Below are positions 51,646 through 59,453 of a DNA stretch of 64,000 bases, one piece after another (positions within the stretch are counted from its first letter, which is position 1; each line of letters begins with the position of its first letter). Source of the stretch: Bradyrhizobium algeriense (GTDB lineage: Bacteria; Pseudomonadota; Alphaproteobacteria; Rhizobiales; Xanthobacteraceae). The translations under genes were made by a program, and so were the position numbers. The notes beneath the pieces are model-generated. The model did not search any database. It was not told where the DNA came from and saw only the letters and a list, made by a program, of their open reading frames with translations. The stretch is taken from NCBI RefSeq assembly GCF_003062295.1, contig NZ_PYCN01000007.1, positions 1 to 64,000 on the forward strand, written 5' to 3'.

Positions 51646-52144
51646 GGCAAGCCAGACTTCAGAATTTTTCGCCAAAGCGCGGCGGCTGACATTCGCAGCC
51701 GTCGCGTTTTTTTTGACGGCCTTCGCCGCCTCCATGAGCTACGCCCAGTCCAGTGCGTTCGCCGGCATGGCAGGCACCTGGTCCGGCCCCGGCACCGTGA
51801 CGCTGGATGACGGTTCGAGCGAGCGGATCCGCTGCCGAGCGACCTACAAGGTGAACGGCCCCACCATGGAAATGGTCCTCACCTGCGCCAGCGACGCCTA
51901 CCGGTTCAACCTGCAAGCGGCGGTGGTCGCAGCGGGCGGCGAAGTCAGGGGCACCTGGAGCGAGACCAGCCGCAATGTCGGCGGCAACATCCAGGGCCGT
52001 GGCGCCAGCGGCAGCTTCCAGGTAATCGCCGAGGCAGCGGGCTTCAACGCCAGCATCGCGCTGAAGACCACCGGCAACAAGCAGCAGATCGCCATGAAGG
52101 CCGACAGCCAGTTCCGCGCCGCCAATATCTCGTTGTCGAAGTAA
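51590..52144 (+). CDS. Exported protein with uncertain start
   Basis: From the first Met the frame gives 184 residues, but the signal peptide proper begins inside, at RRLTFAAVAFFLTAFAASMSYAQS. The mature domain (FAGMAGTWSGPGTVTLDDGSSERIRCRATY...) is beta-rich with two cysteines. No start codon sits directly before the signal sequence (GCG at the expected ATG site), so initiation is either at 51590, overlapping the previous gene, or lost. A terminator-like hairpin covers the signal-peptide codons. The family is an uncharacterised secreted one. Confidence 0.55.
   Translation: MGLQLVSRAAVDGKRPVSKASQTSEFFAKARRLTFAAVAFFLTAFAASMSYAQSSAFAGMAGTWSGPGTVTLDDGSSERIRCRATYKVNGPTMEMVLTCASDAYRFNLQAAVVAAGGEVRGTWSETSRNVGGNIQGRGASGSFQVIAEAAGFNASIALKTTGNKQQIAMKADSQFRAANISLSK
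51678..51715 (+). terminator. Terminator-like hairpin inside the next gene's signal-peptide region
   Basis: CGGCGGCTG, loop ACATTCG, CAGCCGTCG and then CGTTTTTTTT form a near-perfect rho-independent terminator about 35 bp after the stop of the exported-protein gene at 51292-51645. Confidence 0.6.
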
Positions 52145-52154
52145 CAAGTCGCAG

Positions 52155-52250
52155 TCGTCATACCCGCGAAAGCGGGTATCCAGTACGCCGCGGCTTCTCG
52201 GTTCACCGCCGTCTCTGGAATACTGGATCGCCCGCTATCGCGGGCGATGT
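52155..52250. repeat. Palindromic repeat (CATACCCGCGAAAGCGGGTA family)
   Basis: The left arm CATACCCGCGAAAGCGGGTA plus TCCAGTA pairs with TACTGGATCGCCCGCTATCG plus CGGGCGATG. It is a Bradyrhizobium-type extragenic repeat between convergent genes. Confidence 0.8.
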
Positions 52251-52277
52251 CTGCTTCGGGGCCTGGCTACCGGCGGC

Positions 52278-52562
52278 TTAACTCGTCTTTGGCTTCTCGA
52301 GCTTCGCCGCGGTCTCCTTGATCGTCTTGGCGATCAACAAAGCCTGCTCCTTGTTGAACGCAAAATCCTGCACGCCCCGCTGGGTGGTCAGCGACAGCAC
52401 CATGATGTCGGGCTGGTGCTCGGGCCAGCCGGTTGCGAAGGCGGTCACGAAGTCTGCAGAAGTCGATCGACTGGTCATTGGCTCACGATATCCTTTTGTC
52501 TTTTCCGGCGCGCCTGACGTGGAAAGCGCGCTCCTTGTGATGTCTGGTTTCGCCTTGGCCAC
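52278..52562 (-). CDS. Small hypothetical protein
   Basis: The 94-residue protein has SADFVTAFATGWPEHQPDIMVLSLTTQRGVQDFAFNKEQALLIAKTIKETAAKL. The pattern of a beta pair and a final helix is typical of small regulators but not assigned. MTSRSTSAD (start 52478) is an alternative start. It lies just downstream of the RidA-like gene on the same strand. Confidence 0.5.
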   Translation of the reverse strand: MAKAKPDITRSALSTSGAPEKTKGYREPMTSRSTSADFVTAFATGWPEHQPDIMVLSLTTQRGVQDFAFNKEQALLIAKTIKETAAKLEKPKTS

Positions 52563-52589
52563 TAAGGCTTTGGCACTAGGCCTTGGGCT

Positions 52590-52988
52590 CTAGGGCTTGG
52601 GTACGTAAGCGGTGACTTCGATTTCGACCTTGGCCCTGACGTCGACCAGTCCGTCGATGTAGAGCAGCGTCGATGGCGGGAAATTGCGGCCGAGCGTTTC
52701 CTTCCAGGCTGCGCCGATGCCGGGACCTGCGGCTTCGTATTCGCTGCGGCTGGTCAGATACCAGGTCAGGCGTACGATGTGCTCCGGTCTCGCGTCGGCT
52801 TCTCCGAGCAGCTTGACGATGCGCTTCAGCGCCGTACCGACCTGAGCGGCCATGTCAGGGGCATAATCGCCCTTCTCGTCGCCGCCGGTCTGGCCGGCCA
52901 GCACGATCCATTTGCCGGGACCGTCCACCTCGACACCGTGCGAGAAGCCGCGGGGTTTCGACCATTCGGCCGGTTGCAAGATACGCAT
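52590..52988 (-). CDS. RidA/YjgF family protein
   Basis: The 132-residue protein has the RidA fold with GKWIVLAGQTGGDEKGDYAPDMAAQVGTALKRIVKLLGEADARPEHIVRLTWYL and the C-terminal DVRAKVEIEVTAYVPKP. The conserved Arg of deaminase-active RidA (R105 in the TRAAV type) is not evident: the region reads LVDVRAKVEIE with Arg one position shifted. Imine deaminase activity is therefore uncertain. The start MRILQPAEW at 52986-52988 matches the family N-terminus. Confidence 0.82.
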   Translation of the reverse strand: MRILQPAEWSKPRGFSHGVEVDGPGKWIVLAGQTGGDEKGDYAPDMAAQVGTALKRIVKLLGEADARPEHIVRLTWYLTSRSEYEAAGPGIGAAWKETLGRNFPPSTLLYIDGLVDVRAKVEIEVTAYVPKP

Positions 52989-53011
52989 GCGTAGTTTCCT
53001 TCCTTCTTGGT

Positions 53012-53089
53012 CATTCCGGGATGGTCCGAAGGACCAGACCCGGAATCTCGAGATTCCGGGTTCGATGCTTCGCATCGCCCCGGAATGAC
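53012..53089. repeat. REP-type palindrome (TCATTCCGGGATGGTCCGAA family)
   Basis: TCATTCCGGGATGGTCCGAA at the left and CGCCCCGGAATGA at the right pair, with inner arms GACCCGGAATCTC/GAGATTCCGGGTTC. It lies between the divergent RidA-like and EamA genes. Confidence 0.8.
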
Positions 53090-53237
53090 GCTGAAAGTTT
53101 GCCGCTCTTAGCACTGAACCGGCAACCGCTCCCACAGCGAAATTACGATCCCGCGCATCGCTGCCCCCGCGCATTTGCGAGTTGCAAATCACGGCGCGCT
53201 CGCCGATACCGGCCTGCCCCAATCTCTCGCTGGCCCA

Positions 53238-54116
53238 ATGGACCGCACACAATCCAAAACCTTGGCCGCGCTGTGGATGGCCGGCTGGCTCAGCCTGACG
53301 GTGATCGTAGCGGTCGCCGGACGCGAGGCGGCGCGCGAGATCAACCTGTTCCAGCTCATGGAGATGCGCTCGATCCTCGGCTTCCTGATGCTGTACCCGC
53401 TGATCCACGCGAGCGGCGGATTTGGCGCGATGCGGACCGCGCGGCTGCCGCAGCATATTGCGCGCAACCTCATTCACTACGGCGCGCAGTTCGGCTGGTT
53501 CTTTGCGCTCACCCTGATCCCGATCGGCCAGGTGGTGGCGATCGAATTCACCATGCCGATCTGGACCGCGATCCTGGCCGCGACTTTTCTCGGCGAGCGC
53601 ATGACAATCTGGAAGATCGCGGCGATCGTGCTCGGTATTGTCGGCGTCGTCGTGATCGTTCGACCAGCGGCCGGCGAGATCAATCCGGGCCAGTTGGTCG
53701 CGCTGGCGGCTGCGGTCGGGTTCGGCGTTTCGGTTGCGATGGTGAAATCCCTGACCCGGACCGAACAGACGCTCGCGATCCTGTTCTGGATGCTGGTGGT
53801 GCAATCGGCGGCAGGTCTCCTTCCCGCGCTCTACGTCTGGACGTGGCCGCCAGCGCATATCTGGGGCTGGGTCGTGGTGATCGCGTTCTGCGGCACAGTC
53901 TCCCATTACTGCATGGCGCGCGCGATGCTGCATGCGGATGCCACCGTGGTGATCCCGATGGATTTTCTGCGGGTTCCGCTGAGCGCCGCCGCCGGCTGGC
54001 TGATCTATTCGGAACGGCTGGACCTGTTCACCGTTCTCGGCGCGGCGCTGATCCTCACCGGCAATCTGTTGAACCTAAAACCGAATCCTTCGACTAAGGC
54101 ATCCGTCCAAAGCTGA
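53238..54116 (+). CDS. EamA/DMT-family transporter
   Basis: The 292-residue protein has ten membrane helices in two EamA repeats (SLTVIVAVAGREAAREINLFQLMEMRSILGF and LVALAAAVGFGVSVAMVKSL...). Segments AIEFTMPIWTAILAATFLGERMTIWKIAAIVLGIVGVVVIV and ATVVIPMDFLRVPLSAAAGWLIYSE are typical. DMT carriers export amino acids or other metabolites. The substrate is unknown. ATG 53238 is favoured over an upstream TTG at 53175. Confidence 0.87.
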   Translation: MDRTQSKTLAALWMAGWLSLTVIVAVAGREAAREINLFQLMEMRSILGFLMLYPLIHASGGFGAMRTARLPQHIARNLIHYGAQFGWFFALTLIPIGQVVAIEFTMPIWTAILAATFLGERMTIWKIAAIVLGIVGVVVIVRPAAGEINPGQLVALAAAVGFGVSVAMVKSLTRTEQTLAILFWMLVVQSAAGLLPALYVWTWPPAHIWGWVVVIAFCGTVSHYCMARAMLHADATVVIPMDFLRVPLSAAAGWLIYSERLDLFTVLGAALILTGNLLNLKPNPSTKASVQS

Positions 54117-54132
54117 AATTTATTTGCCGGGC

Positions 54133-54148
54133 TGTGATCTAGATCACG
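54133..54148. promoter_or_regulatory. CRP/FNR-family-type palindrome upstream of the caspase gene
   Basis: TGTGATCTAGATCACG is a near-perfect palindrome of the TGTGA-N6-TCACA kind. It lies 144 bp before the caspase-like ATG. It fits a CRP/FNR-superfamily operator, but which protein would bind is unknown. Confidence 0.45.
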
Positions 54149-54291
54149 CGACAGCGCGTGGCACAACGGTAACGGATGGCCCCGGATTTGGTTATTCGCC
54201 CGCTTTTTTGTGGCGCGAAGCGGGTGATTTTCGGTACTGTCCGTCTAGAGTTAGAACCAAAGCCTTTATCGATTCTGCAGGGGGATTTCCT

Positions 54292-55713
54292 ATGCGCTAC
54301 CCAACCCTCATTTTGTCCGCCATCTGCATGCTTTTTACGGCGGGCACAGCCAGCGCCGACAAGCGTGTTGCCTTCGTCGTCGGTAACGGCGCCTACAAGA
54401 ACGTCGCCCCGCTGCCGAACCCGTCGGTCGATGCGAAAGCGATAGCCGCGACACTGCGCAATGTCGGATTCGAAGTCGTCGAGGGCTCCAATCTCACGCG
54501 CGACAAGATGACCGAGCGGCTGCTCGACTTCGGCAAGAAGGCGCAAGGCGCCGACGTCGCGCTGTTCTTCTACGCCGGTCACGGCATTGCCATCTCCGGC
54601 ACCAACTATCTGTTGCCGATCGACGCTGACATCAAATCCGAAATGGACGTCAAGCTCGGCGCCGCGATCAACATCGACCTCACCCTCGAGCAGACCATGG
54701 GCGACGCCAAGGTCAAGCTGGTGTTCCTCGATGCCTGCCGCGACAACCCGTTTGCAGCCAAGATCAAGTCGAACGCCGCGACCCGCAGCGTCAACGTGCA
54801 GACGGGTCTGGCCGAAATGAAATCCGGTGAAGGCACGCTGATCGCGTTCGCGACCGGCCCGGGCCAGACCGCGCTCGACGGCCAGGAAGGCAACAACAGC
54901 CCGTTCACGCGCGCCCTGCTCGCCAACCTCACCCAGCCCGGTGTCGAGATCCAGCAGGCGATGACCAAGGTCCGCGCCCAAGTCAATGAGGAGACCAACA
55001 AGGGACAATTACCTTGGGGTCACACCAACCTGATCGGTACGGTCTACCTGAACGGCGCGCCCGCGCCTGGCGCCGTAGCGGCGGCAGCGCCGGCGGGGTC
55101 CGCTTCAAAGGCGTCGGACGTGGAACTGGAGTTCTGGCGCTCGATCAAGGATTCCAACAAGCCGGAAGAACTCAACGCCTATCTGACCAACTATCCCAAC
55201 GGTCAGTTCCGCTCGCTGGCCTTGTCGCGCATTGCTTCGCTTGAGTCCGGTCCCAAACCCGATGCCACCCGCAACCTGAGCACCGGCATCGATCCCGCGA
55301 CCTTCAAGGAGGAAGCGGACCAGACCACCGAGGACCAGATCGGCCTCGACAAGGGCCAGCGCCGCGACGTGCAGCGCCGCCTCACCGGGCTCGGCTTCGA
55401 CACCAAGACCACTGGCCAGTTCGATCCGGCCACCCGCGGCGTCATCGCGCGCTGGCAAGCCGCCCGCGGCTATCCCAAGAGCGGCTACCTCAACAAGCTG
55501 CAGCACAAGGCGCTGCTGACCGAGATCGTCGCGGCCGCGCCGACCGCGAGTTCCGACGAGGAGCGTCCTGCCAAGCGCCGTGCCAGCAGCCCACCGCAAG
55601 CTCAACCGCAAGTGCAAGCTCAACCGCAACCGCGCCAGCACAGTGCGCCCGGTCCTGACCCCGCCGGCGCCGGGCGCTTCATCGGCGGCGTCGTGGGCGG
55701 CATGCTGCGCTAA
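54292..55713 (+). CDS. Exported caspase-like (peptidase C14) protein with peptidoglycan-binding domain
   Basis: The 473-residue protein has a signal peptide (ILSAICMLFTAGTASA). Its p20-type domain has catalytic His97 in LFFYAGHGIA and Cys149 in LVFLDACRDNPF. A linker rich in Ala and a peptidoglycan-binding-type helical domain (KGQRRDVQRRLTGLGFDTKTTGQFDPATRGVIARWQAARGYPKSGYL) follow, then a Gln/Pro-rich tail with a glycine-zipper end (GGVVGGMLR). Bacterial metacaspases cut after basic residues, and their role in alphaproteobacteria is not settled. The export signal and PGBD place it in the envelope. Confidence 0.88.
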   Translation: MRYPTLILSAICMLFTAGTASADKRVAFVVGNGAYKNVAPLPNPSVDAKAIAATLRNVGFEVVEGSNLTRDKMTERLLDFGKKAQGADVALFFYAGHGIAISGTNYLLPIDADIKSEMDVKLGAAINIDLTLEQTMGDAKVKLVFLDACRDNPFAAKIKSNAATRSVNVQTGLAEMKSGEGTLIAFATGPGQTALDGQEGNNSPFTRALLANLTQPGVEIQQAMTKVRAQVNEETNKGQLPWGHTNLIGTVYLNGAPAPGAVAAAAPAGSASKASDVELEFWRSIKDSNKPEELNAYLTNYPNGQFRSLALSRIASLESGPKPDATRNLSTGIDPATFKEEADQTTEDQIGLDKGQRRDVQRRLTGLGFDTKTTGQFDPATRGVIARWQAARGYPKSGYLNKLQHKALLTEIVAAAPTASSDEERPAKRRASSPPQAQPQVQAQPQPRQHSAPGPDPAGAGRFIGGVVGGMLR

Positions 55714-55733
55714 GGCGCAAGCGACCCATTTAC

Positions 55734-55764
55734 AAAAAGGCCCGGGTTCATCCCGGGCCTTTTT
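55734..55764. terminator. Rho-independent terminator
   Basis: AAAAAGGCCCGGG, a short loop and CCCGGGCCTTTTT form a strong, symmetric stem. It separates the caspase gene from the convergent cysK unit and can serve both. Confidence 0.9.
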
Positions 55765-55802
55765 CATTCTGCGCTTCGCAAAATTAAAATGCTCGCGGCG
55801 AT

Positions 55803-56042
55803 CTATTTGCCCGCGGCCTTTCGCAATGCCTCGTTGATGCGGTCCTGCCAGCCGGGGCCGCCCTCCTGGAAGTATTCCAGCACATCCTGATCGATGCGCA
55901 GCGAGACCAATTCCCTCACGCCGGGAAGCGTGGGCGTCTTCGGCGGCGCTTCCGCCACCTTGGTGGTGGTGCGCTTGAACGCCGCCTCGGCCTCGGTGCG
56001 CGCGTCGTTCAGGGTTCTCGGCCGCCGCGGCTGGTCCGCCAT
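55803..56042 (-). CDS. BrnA/DUF4415-type antitoxin-like protein, orphan
   Basis: The 79-residue protein ends VRELVSLRIDQDVLEYFQEG then GPGWQDRINEALRKAAGK. This is the ribbon-helix-helix pattern of BrnA antitoxins (VSLRxDxDVLxxFxxxGxGxQxRINxxLR). No brnT toxin gene lies in the neighbourhood. The ATG is 2 bp after the cysK stop, so it is read from the cysK message. The N-terminal 40 residues are basic and Ala-rich. It may have a DNA-binding role of its own. Confidence 0.75.
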   Translation of the reverse strand: MADQPRRPRTLNDARTEAEAAFKRTTTKVAEAPPKTPTLPGVRELVSLRIDQDVLEYFQEGGPGWQDRINEALRKAAGK

Positions 56043-56044
56043 CG

Positions 56045-57022
56045 CTAGATTCCTTCAAACAGTGCGGTTGACAAATAACGCTCGGAGAATGACGGCACGA
56101 TCGCGAGGATGGTCTTGCCGGCGCTCTCGGGACGCTTGCCGATCTCGAGTGCCGCCGCGATCGCGGCGCCCGAGGAAATGCCGCCGGGAATGCCTTCCAT
56201 GCGCGCCAGCGCGCGCGACATCTCGATCGCGGTCGGCCCGTTGACCCTAACGATCTCGTCGATAACAGCGCGATCCAGAATGTCCGGAACGAAGCCGGCG
56301 CCGATGCCTTGAATCTTGTGCGGCGTATGCTGTCCGCCGCCCAGCACCGGGCTTTCCTCCGGCTCGACGGCGACGATCCGCAACGACGGCTTGCGCGGCT
56401 TGAGCACCTGTCCGACGCCGGTAATGGTGCCGCCGGTGCCGACGCCGGCGACGAAGAAATCGATATTGCCGCCGGTATCGTTCCAGATTTCTTCCGCCGT
56501 GGTGCGGCGATGAATTTCGGGGTTGGCGAGGTTCTTGAACTGCTGCGGCATCACGGCGTTGGGCGTGGTTCGCACCAGTTCCTCCGCGGTCGCGATCGAG
56601 CCCTTCATGCCCTGGGCCGCCGGCGTCAGGATGATCTCGGCGCCGAGGAAGGCCAGCATCTTGCGCCGCTCGATCGACATCGACTCCGGCATCACCAGTT
56701 TCAGCCGGTAGCCGCGCGAGGCCGCGACGAAGGCGAGCGCGATACCGGTATTGCCTGACGTCGGCTCGATCAGCACGGTGTCGGCGTTGATCACGCCAGC
56801 TTTCTCCATCGCGATCACCATCGCCGCACCAATGCGGTCTTTCACGCTCGCGGCGGGATTGAAATATTCGAGCTTGGCCAGGATGGTTGCGCCAACACCA
56901 TGCGCCTCCGGCAATTTGCGCAGGCGGACAATCGGCGTGTCGCCGATCGCATCGACGATGGAATTGAAAACCCGGCCCCGCCCCGGACGTTGCACTGCAC
57001 TCGTTACTGACGACGCATCCAT
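56045..57022 (-). CDS. cysK: Cysteine synthase A (O-acetylserine sulfhydrylase)
   Basis: The 325-residue PLP enzyme makes cysteine from O-acetylserine and sulfide. The Schiff-base Lys61 is in [11 protein letters not shown], the substrate loop is [12 protein letters not shown], and the phosphate-binding [12 protein letters not shown] follows. The terminal [15 protein letters not shown] is the usual CysK end. ATG 57022 puts the family N-terminus at the right place. An ATG eight codons earlier is possible. The BrnA-type gene follows it after 2 bp. Confidence 0.95.
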   Translation of the reverse strand: MDASSVTSAVQRPGRGRVFNSIVDAIGDTPIVRLRKLPEAHGVGATILAKLEYFNPAASVKDRIGAAMVIAMEKAGVINADTVLIEPTSGNTGIALAFVAASRGYRLKLVMPESMSIERRKMLAFLGAEIILTPAAQGMKGSIATAEELVRTTPNAVMPQQFKNLANPEIHRRTTAEEIWNDTGGNIDFFVAGVGTGGTITGVGQVLKPRKPSLRIVAVEPEESPVLGGGQHTPHKIQGIGAGFVPDILDRAVIDEIVRVNGPTAIEMSRALARMEGIPGGISSGAAIAAALEIGKRPESAGKTILAIVPSFSERYLSTALFEGI

Positions 57023-57180
57023 CTCAACACTCCTGTAACAAATCATGCGCGGGGGAATTGGCGGCTCTCATACTTAGGGGGCGGCCGCGCCGATGCGCAA
57101 GCCGGAACTGCCGGCACGAGGAGTTCGCTGCATTGCAAAACAAGAGCGTCGCTAAATATCGCGAAATCAACTCATTTGTG

Positions 57181-57211
57181 TTGCGACATCGTCAAGGGTT
57201 TTGGTTATACT
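57181..57211 (+). promoter_or_regulatory. Candidate promoter of the zinc-ribbon gene
   Basis: TTGCGA and TATACT with 19 bp between them lie 58 bp before the ATG at 57269. The spacing is slightly long for a sigma-70-type promoter. Confidence 0.35.
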
Positions 57212-57268
57212 TTCGTCGCGAACTGAGCCAGAGGTCCCCAGAAGTTCAGATCGCGAAGGAGGGTCACG

Positions 57269-57484
57269 ATGCCAGCTATAGCTGAAATCCTGTCGACCGT
57301 AGCGTATAAGCCCGACCCGCGCGGCTGTGATTTGCCGACGTGCCCTGTGTGCGCTGATACCATGGTGGCTGCGGAAGCTTCCGCCTACCTCAACGACAAC
57401 GTGATCAGCTATCTCTGGACCTGCGACACCTGCGGTTACGGGTTCGTGACCAAACATTCGGTCAAGAGGTTCGCCTGTAATTGA
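57269..57484 (+). CDS. Small zinc-ribbon protein
   Basis: The 71-residue protein has two CxxC pairs (TCPVCADTM and TCDTCGYGF) separated by about 27 residues and ends KRFACN. The pattern fits a rubredoxin-like or zinc-ribbon fold. It starts MPAIAEILSTVAYKPDPRG, and GGAGGGTC precedes the ATG. A terminator at 57511 closes the unit. No specific role is known. Confidence 0.65.
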   Translation: MPAIAEILSTVAYKPDPRGCDLPTCPVCADTMVAAEASAYLNDNVISYLWTCDTCGYGFVTKHSVKRFACN

Positions 57485-57510
57485 CTTAAAACTGTCGAAG
57501 CGATGTCACC

Positions 57511-57540
57511 GCGCGCCCATTCGGCGCGCGTTTGTTTTTT
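57511..57540 (+). terminator. Rho-independent terminator
   Basis: GCGCGCC, loop and GGCGCGC followed by GTTTGTTTTTT. It lies about 27 bp after the zinc-ribbon stop codon and before a convergent gene. Confidence 0.8.
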
Positions 57541-57553
57541 GATCCCAAGATTT

Positions 57554-58168
57554 CTAACCGTTCCGCTGCGCCCTCCGAATTTCGGTCGGGGGACGCTTGT
57601 ACACTTCTGCAAAGACCGCATTGAAGCGACGCAGGCTGCGGAAGCCCGCCAGCATCGCAATCTCGATCATCGGCAGTTTGGTATTATCCAAAAGTCGCTT
57701 CGCCCGCTGTACGCGTGCCGTCCTGGCAATCTGACCGGGGCTGGCGCCGAGATGCTTGTCGAATAATCGGGTGAGATGCCGCGCGCCCACGCCAAGGCTG
57801 GCCGCGAACACTTCAACCGGCGCGCGATCGAGTGCGCCTTGATTGATCAGCCGGACCGCGCGCTCGACGGTCGCCAATGAACCCTTCCATGCCGGAGAGA
57901 ATGGCGCCGTCTCTGGCCGGCAACGCAGGCACGGCCGAAATCCAGCGCGCTCCGCGGCCGCTGCCGATGGATAAAACGACACGTTTTCCGCCTTCGCGGG
58001 GCGAACCGGGCAGACCGGACGACAGTAGATGCGCGTTGTCCTGACGCCTGAGAAGAACCGACCGTCAAATCGTCGATCGCGGCTGACGCGCGCCCTCTCG
58101 CAGGTTGCTACGTCCAGATTGCCGACCCTGGTTCTTGCCGACGACCGAGTCCGATTGCGGCGAGCCAA
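57554..58168 (-). CDS. AdaA-like alkylation-responsive regulator
   Basis: The 204-residue protein combines an Ada metal-binding domain (FFSGVRTTRIYCRPVCPVRP and FRPCLRCRPE, the four zinc cysteines, the first being the methyl acceptor) with an AraC-type HTH (IEIAMLAGFRSLRRFNAVFAEVYKRPPTEIRR). Length and order match B. subtilis AdaA. There is no Ogt or AlkA domain, so it senses methyl phosphotriesters and activates transcription rather than repairing bases itself. The start is TTG 58168, with AGGAG 7 bp upstream. Confidence 0.85.
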   Translation of the reverse strand: MARRNRTRSSARTRVGNLDVATCERARVSRDRRFDGRFFSGVRTTRIYCRPVCPVRPAKAENVSFYPSAAAAERAGFRPCLRCRPETAPFSPAWKGSLATVERAVRLINQGALDRAPVEVFAASLGVGARHLTRLFDKHLGASPGQIARTARVQRAKRLLDNTKLPMIEIAMLAGFRSLRRFNAVFAEVYKRPPTEIRRAQRNG

Positions 58169-58223
58169 CGCGCACTCCTGATGCTACCTCGTATCCATCT
58201 TATGTTTCGGGAAAACGGAAACA

Positions 58224-59453
58224 ATGGTCGCCGCGAGCCGGTTCTTTGGATGGTCAGTTGCCTGGTCGGCGTTCGTAATCGCCGTGTTTGCCTGGGGCAT
58301 CGGATTCTACGGCCCTTCCGTGTTTCTTCAATCGCTGCACGAAACGCGGGGCTGGCCGATCTCGCAGATTTCGTTGGCCGTCACCGGCCACTTCCTGCTC
58401 AGCGCTATCGTCATTGCCTGCTTGCCCGAGATACATCGCAGGCTTGGAATAGCCAAAACGACGTTCCTTGGCGCAGTCCTCACGGCGGCCGGCCTGATCC
58501 TGTGGTCCGGCGCGCGCGAGCCGTGGCAGTTGTTCGCCGCGGCAATCCCAAGCGGGGCTGGCTGGGCCTTAACGAGCGGCGCAGCACTGAACGCCATCGT
58601 GGCAAGATGGTTCGATCGCGACCGGCCGATGGCGACAGCACTTGCGTTCAACGGCGCCAGCGTCGGCGGCGTGCTGTTCGTGCCGCTGTGGGTCTGGTTG
58701 ATACGATCGATCGGATTTCCGTCCGCCGCGCTCCTGATCGGTGGCTGCATGGTCGCCACAGTCGCGTACCTCTGCGTCAGGTTCCTGACCAAATCCCCTG
58801 AGGACATGGGGCTGGCGCCAGACGGCGACGCCTCGCATCAGGCGGGAGCGAGGCCGGAGCAGAGACGGACGCGCATCGAGATCGTTCGATCCGCGCGTTT
58901 CATCACGATTTCGGCAGCTTTCTCGCTCGGACTCTTCGCCCAGATCGGCCTGCTGGCCCACCTGGTGGCTCGTCTTACGCCGGAGCTTGGAATTGAGCAT
59001 GCCGGGTTTCTCGTCAGCCTGGCGACGGTATGTGCCGTCATTGGCCGGACCGCGGCCGGCAAGTGGATCGGCGAGCATGATCGCCGGTTCGCGGCTGCCG
59101 CCAACTTTGCCGTGCAGATCGGCGGTGTCCTGTTGTTGATTTTCGCCAGCGGATGGATGGGTCTCACGCTTGGGTGCGTTCTGTTCGGTCTCGGCATCGG
59201 CAATCTGACCTCACTCCCACCATTGATCGTACAGAAGGAGTTCGAACGCGAGGATGTCGCCACCGCGGTGGCGCTGATTGTCGCCATCAATCAGGGGGTA
59301 TTTGCATTCGCACCGGCCGTCATTGGCGCCATGCGAGACACGACAGCCGATTATCAGTTTCCGTTCGCGCTCATTGCCCCGCTTCAACTTCTGGCAGCCG
59401 TCATTATCCTGCTTGGCCGGAGGTCCACACGCGCTCCGGCGACTTCGCCCTAG
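58224..59453 (+). CDS. MFS transporter
   Basis: The 409-residue protein has 12 membrane helices and an MFS layout ([47 protein letters not shown], then a central cytoplasmic loop). The [12 protein letters not shown] end of helix 6 is typical of oxalate/formate antiporter-like and monocarboxylate-type carriers. The substrate is unknown. It is divergent from the adaA-like gene and its stop overlaps the tgt 3' end by 4 bp. Confidence 0.85.
   Translation: MVAASRFFGWSVAWSAFVIAVFAWGIGFYGPSVFLQSLHETRGWPISQISLAVTGHFLLSAIVIACLPEIHRRLGIAKTTFLGAVLTAAGLILWSGAREPWQLFAAAIPSGAGWALTSGAALNAIVARWFDRDRPMATALAFNGASVGGVLFVPLWVWLIRSIGFPSAALLIGGCMVATVAYLCVRFLTKSPEDMGLAPDGDASHQAGARPEQRRTRIEIVRSARFITISAAFSLGLFAQIGLLAHLVARLTPELGIEHAGFLVSLATVCAVIGRTAAGKWIGEHDRRFAAAANFAVQIGGVLLLIFASGWMGLTLGCVLFGLGIGNLTSLPPLIVQKEFEREDVATAVALIVAINQGVFAFAPAVIGAMRDTTADYQFPFALIAPLQLLAAVIILLGRRSTRAPATSP

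Noticed and set aside
52989..53933. Extension of the RidA gene to 447 codons
   Set aside because: The extra part crosses a REP element and runs antisense to the EamA transporter.
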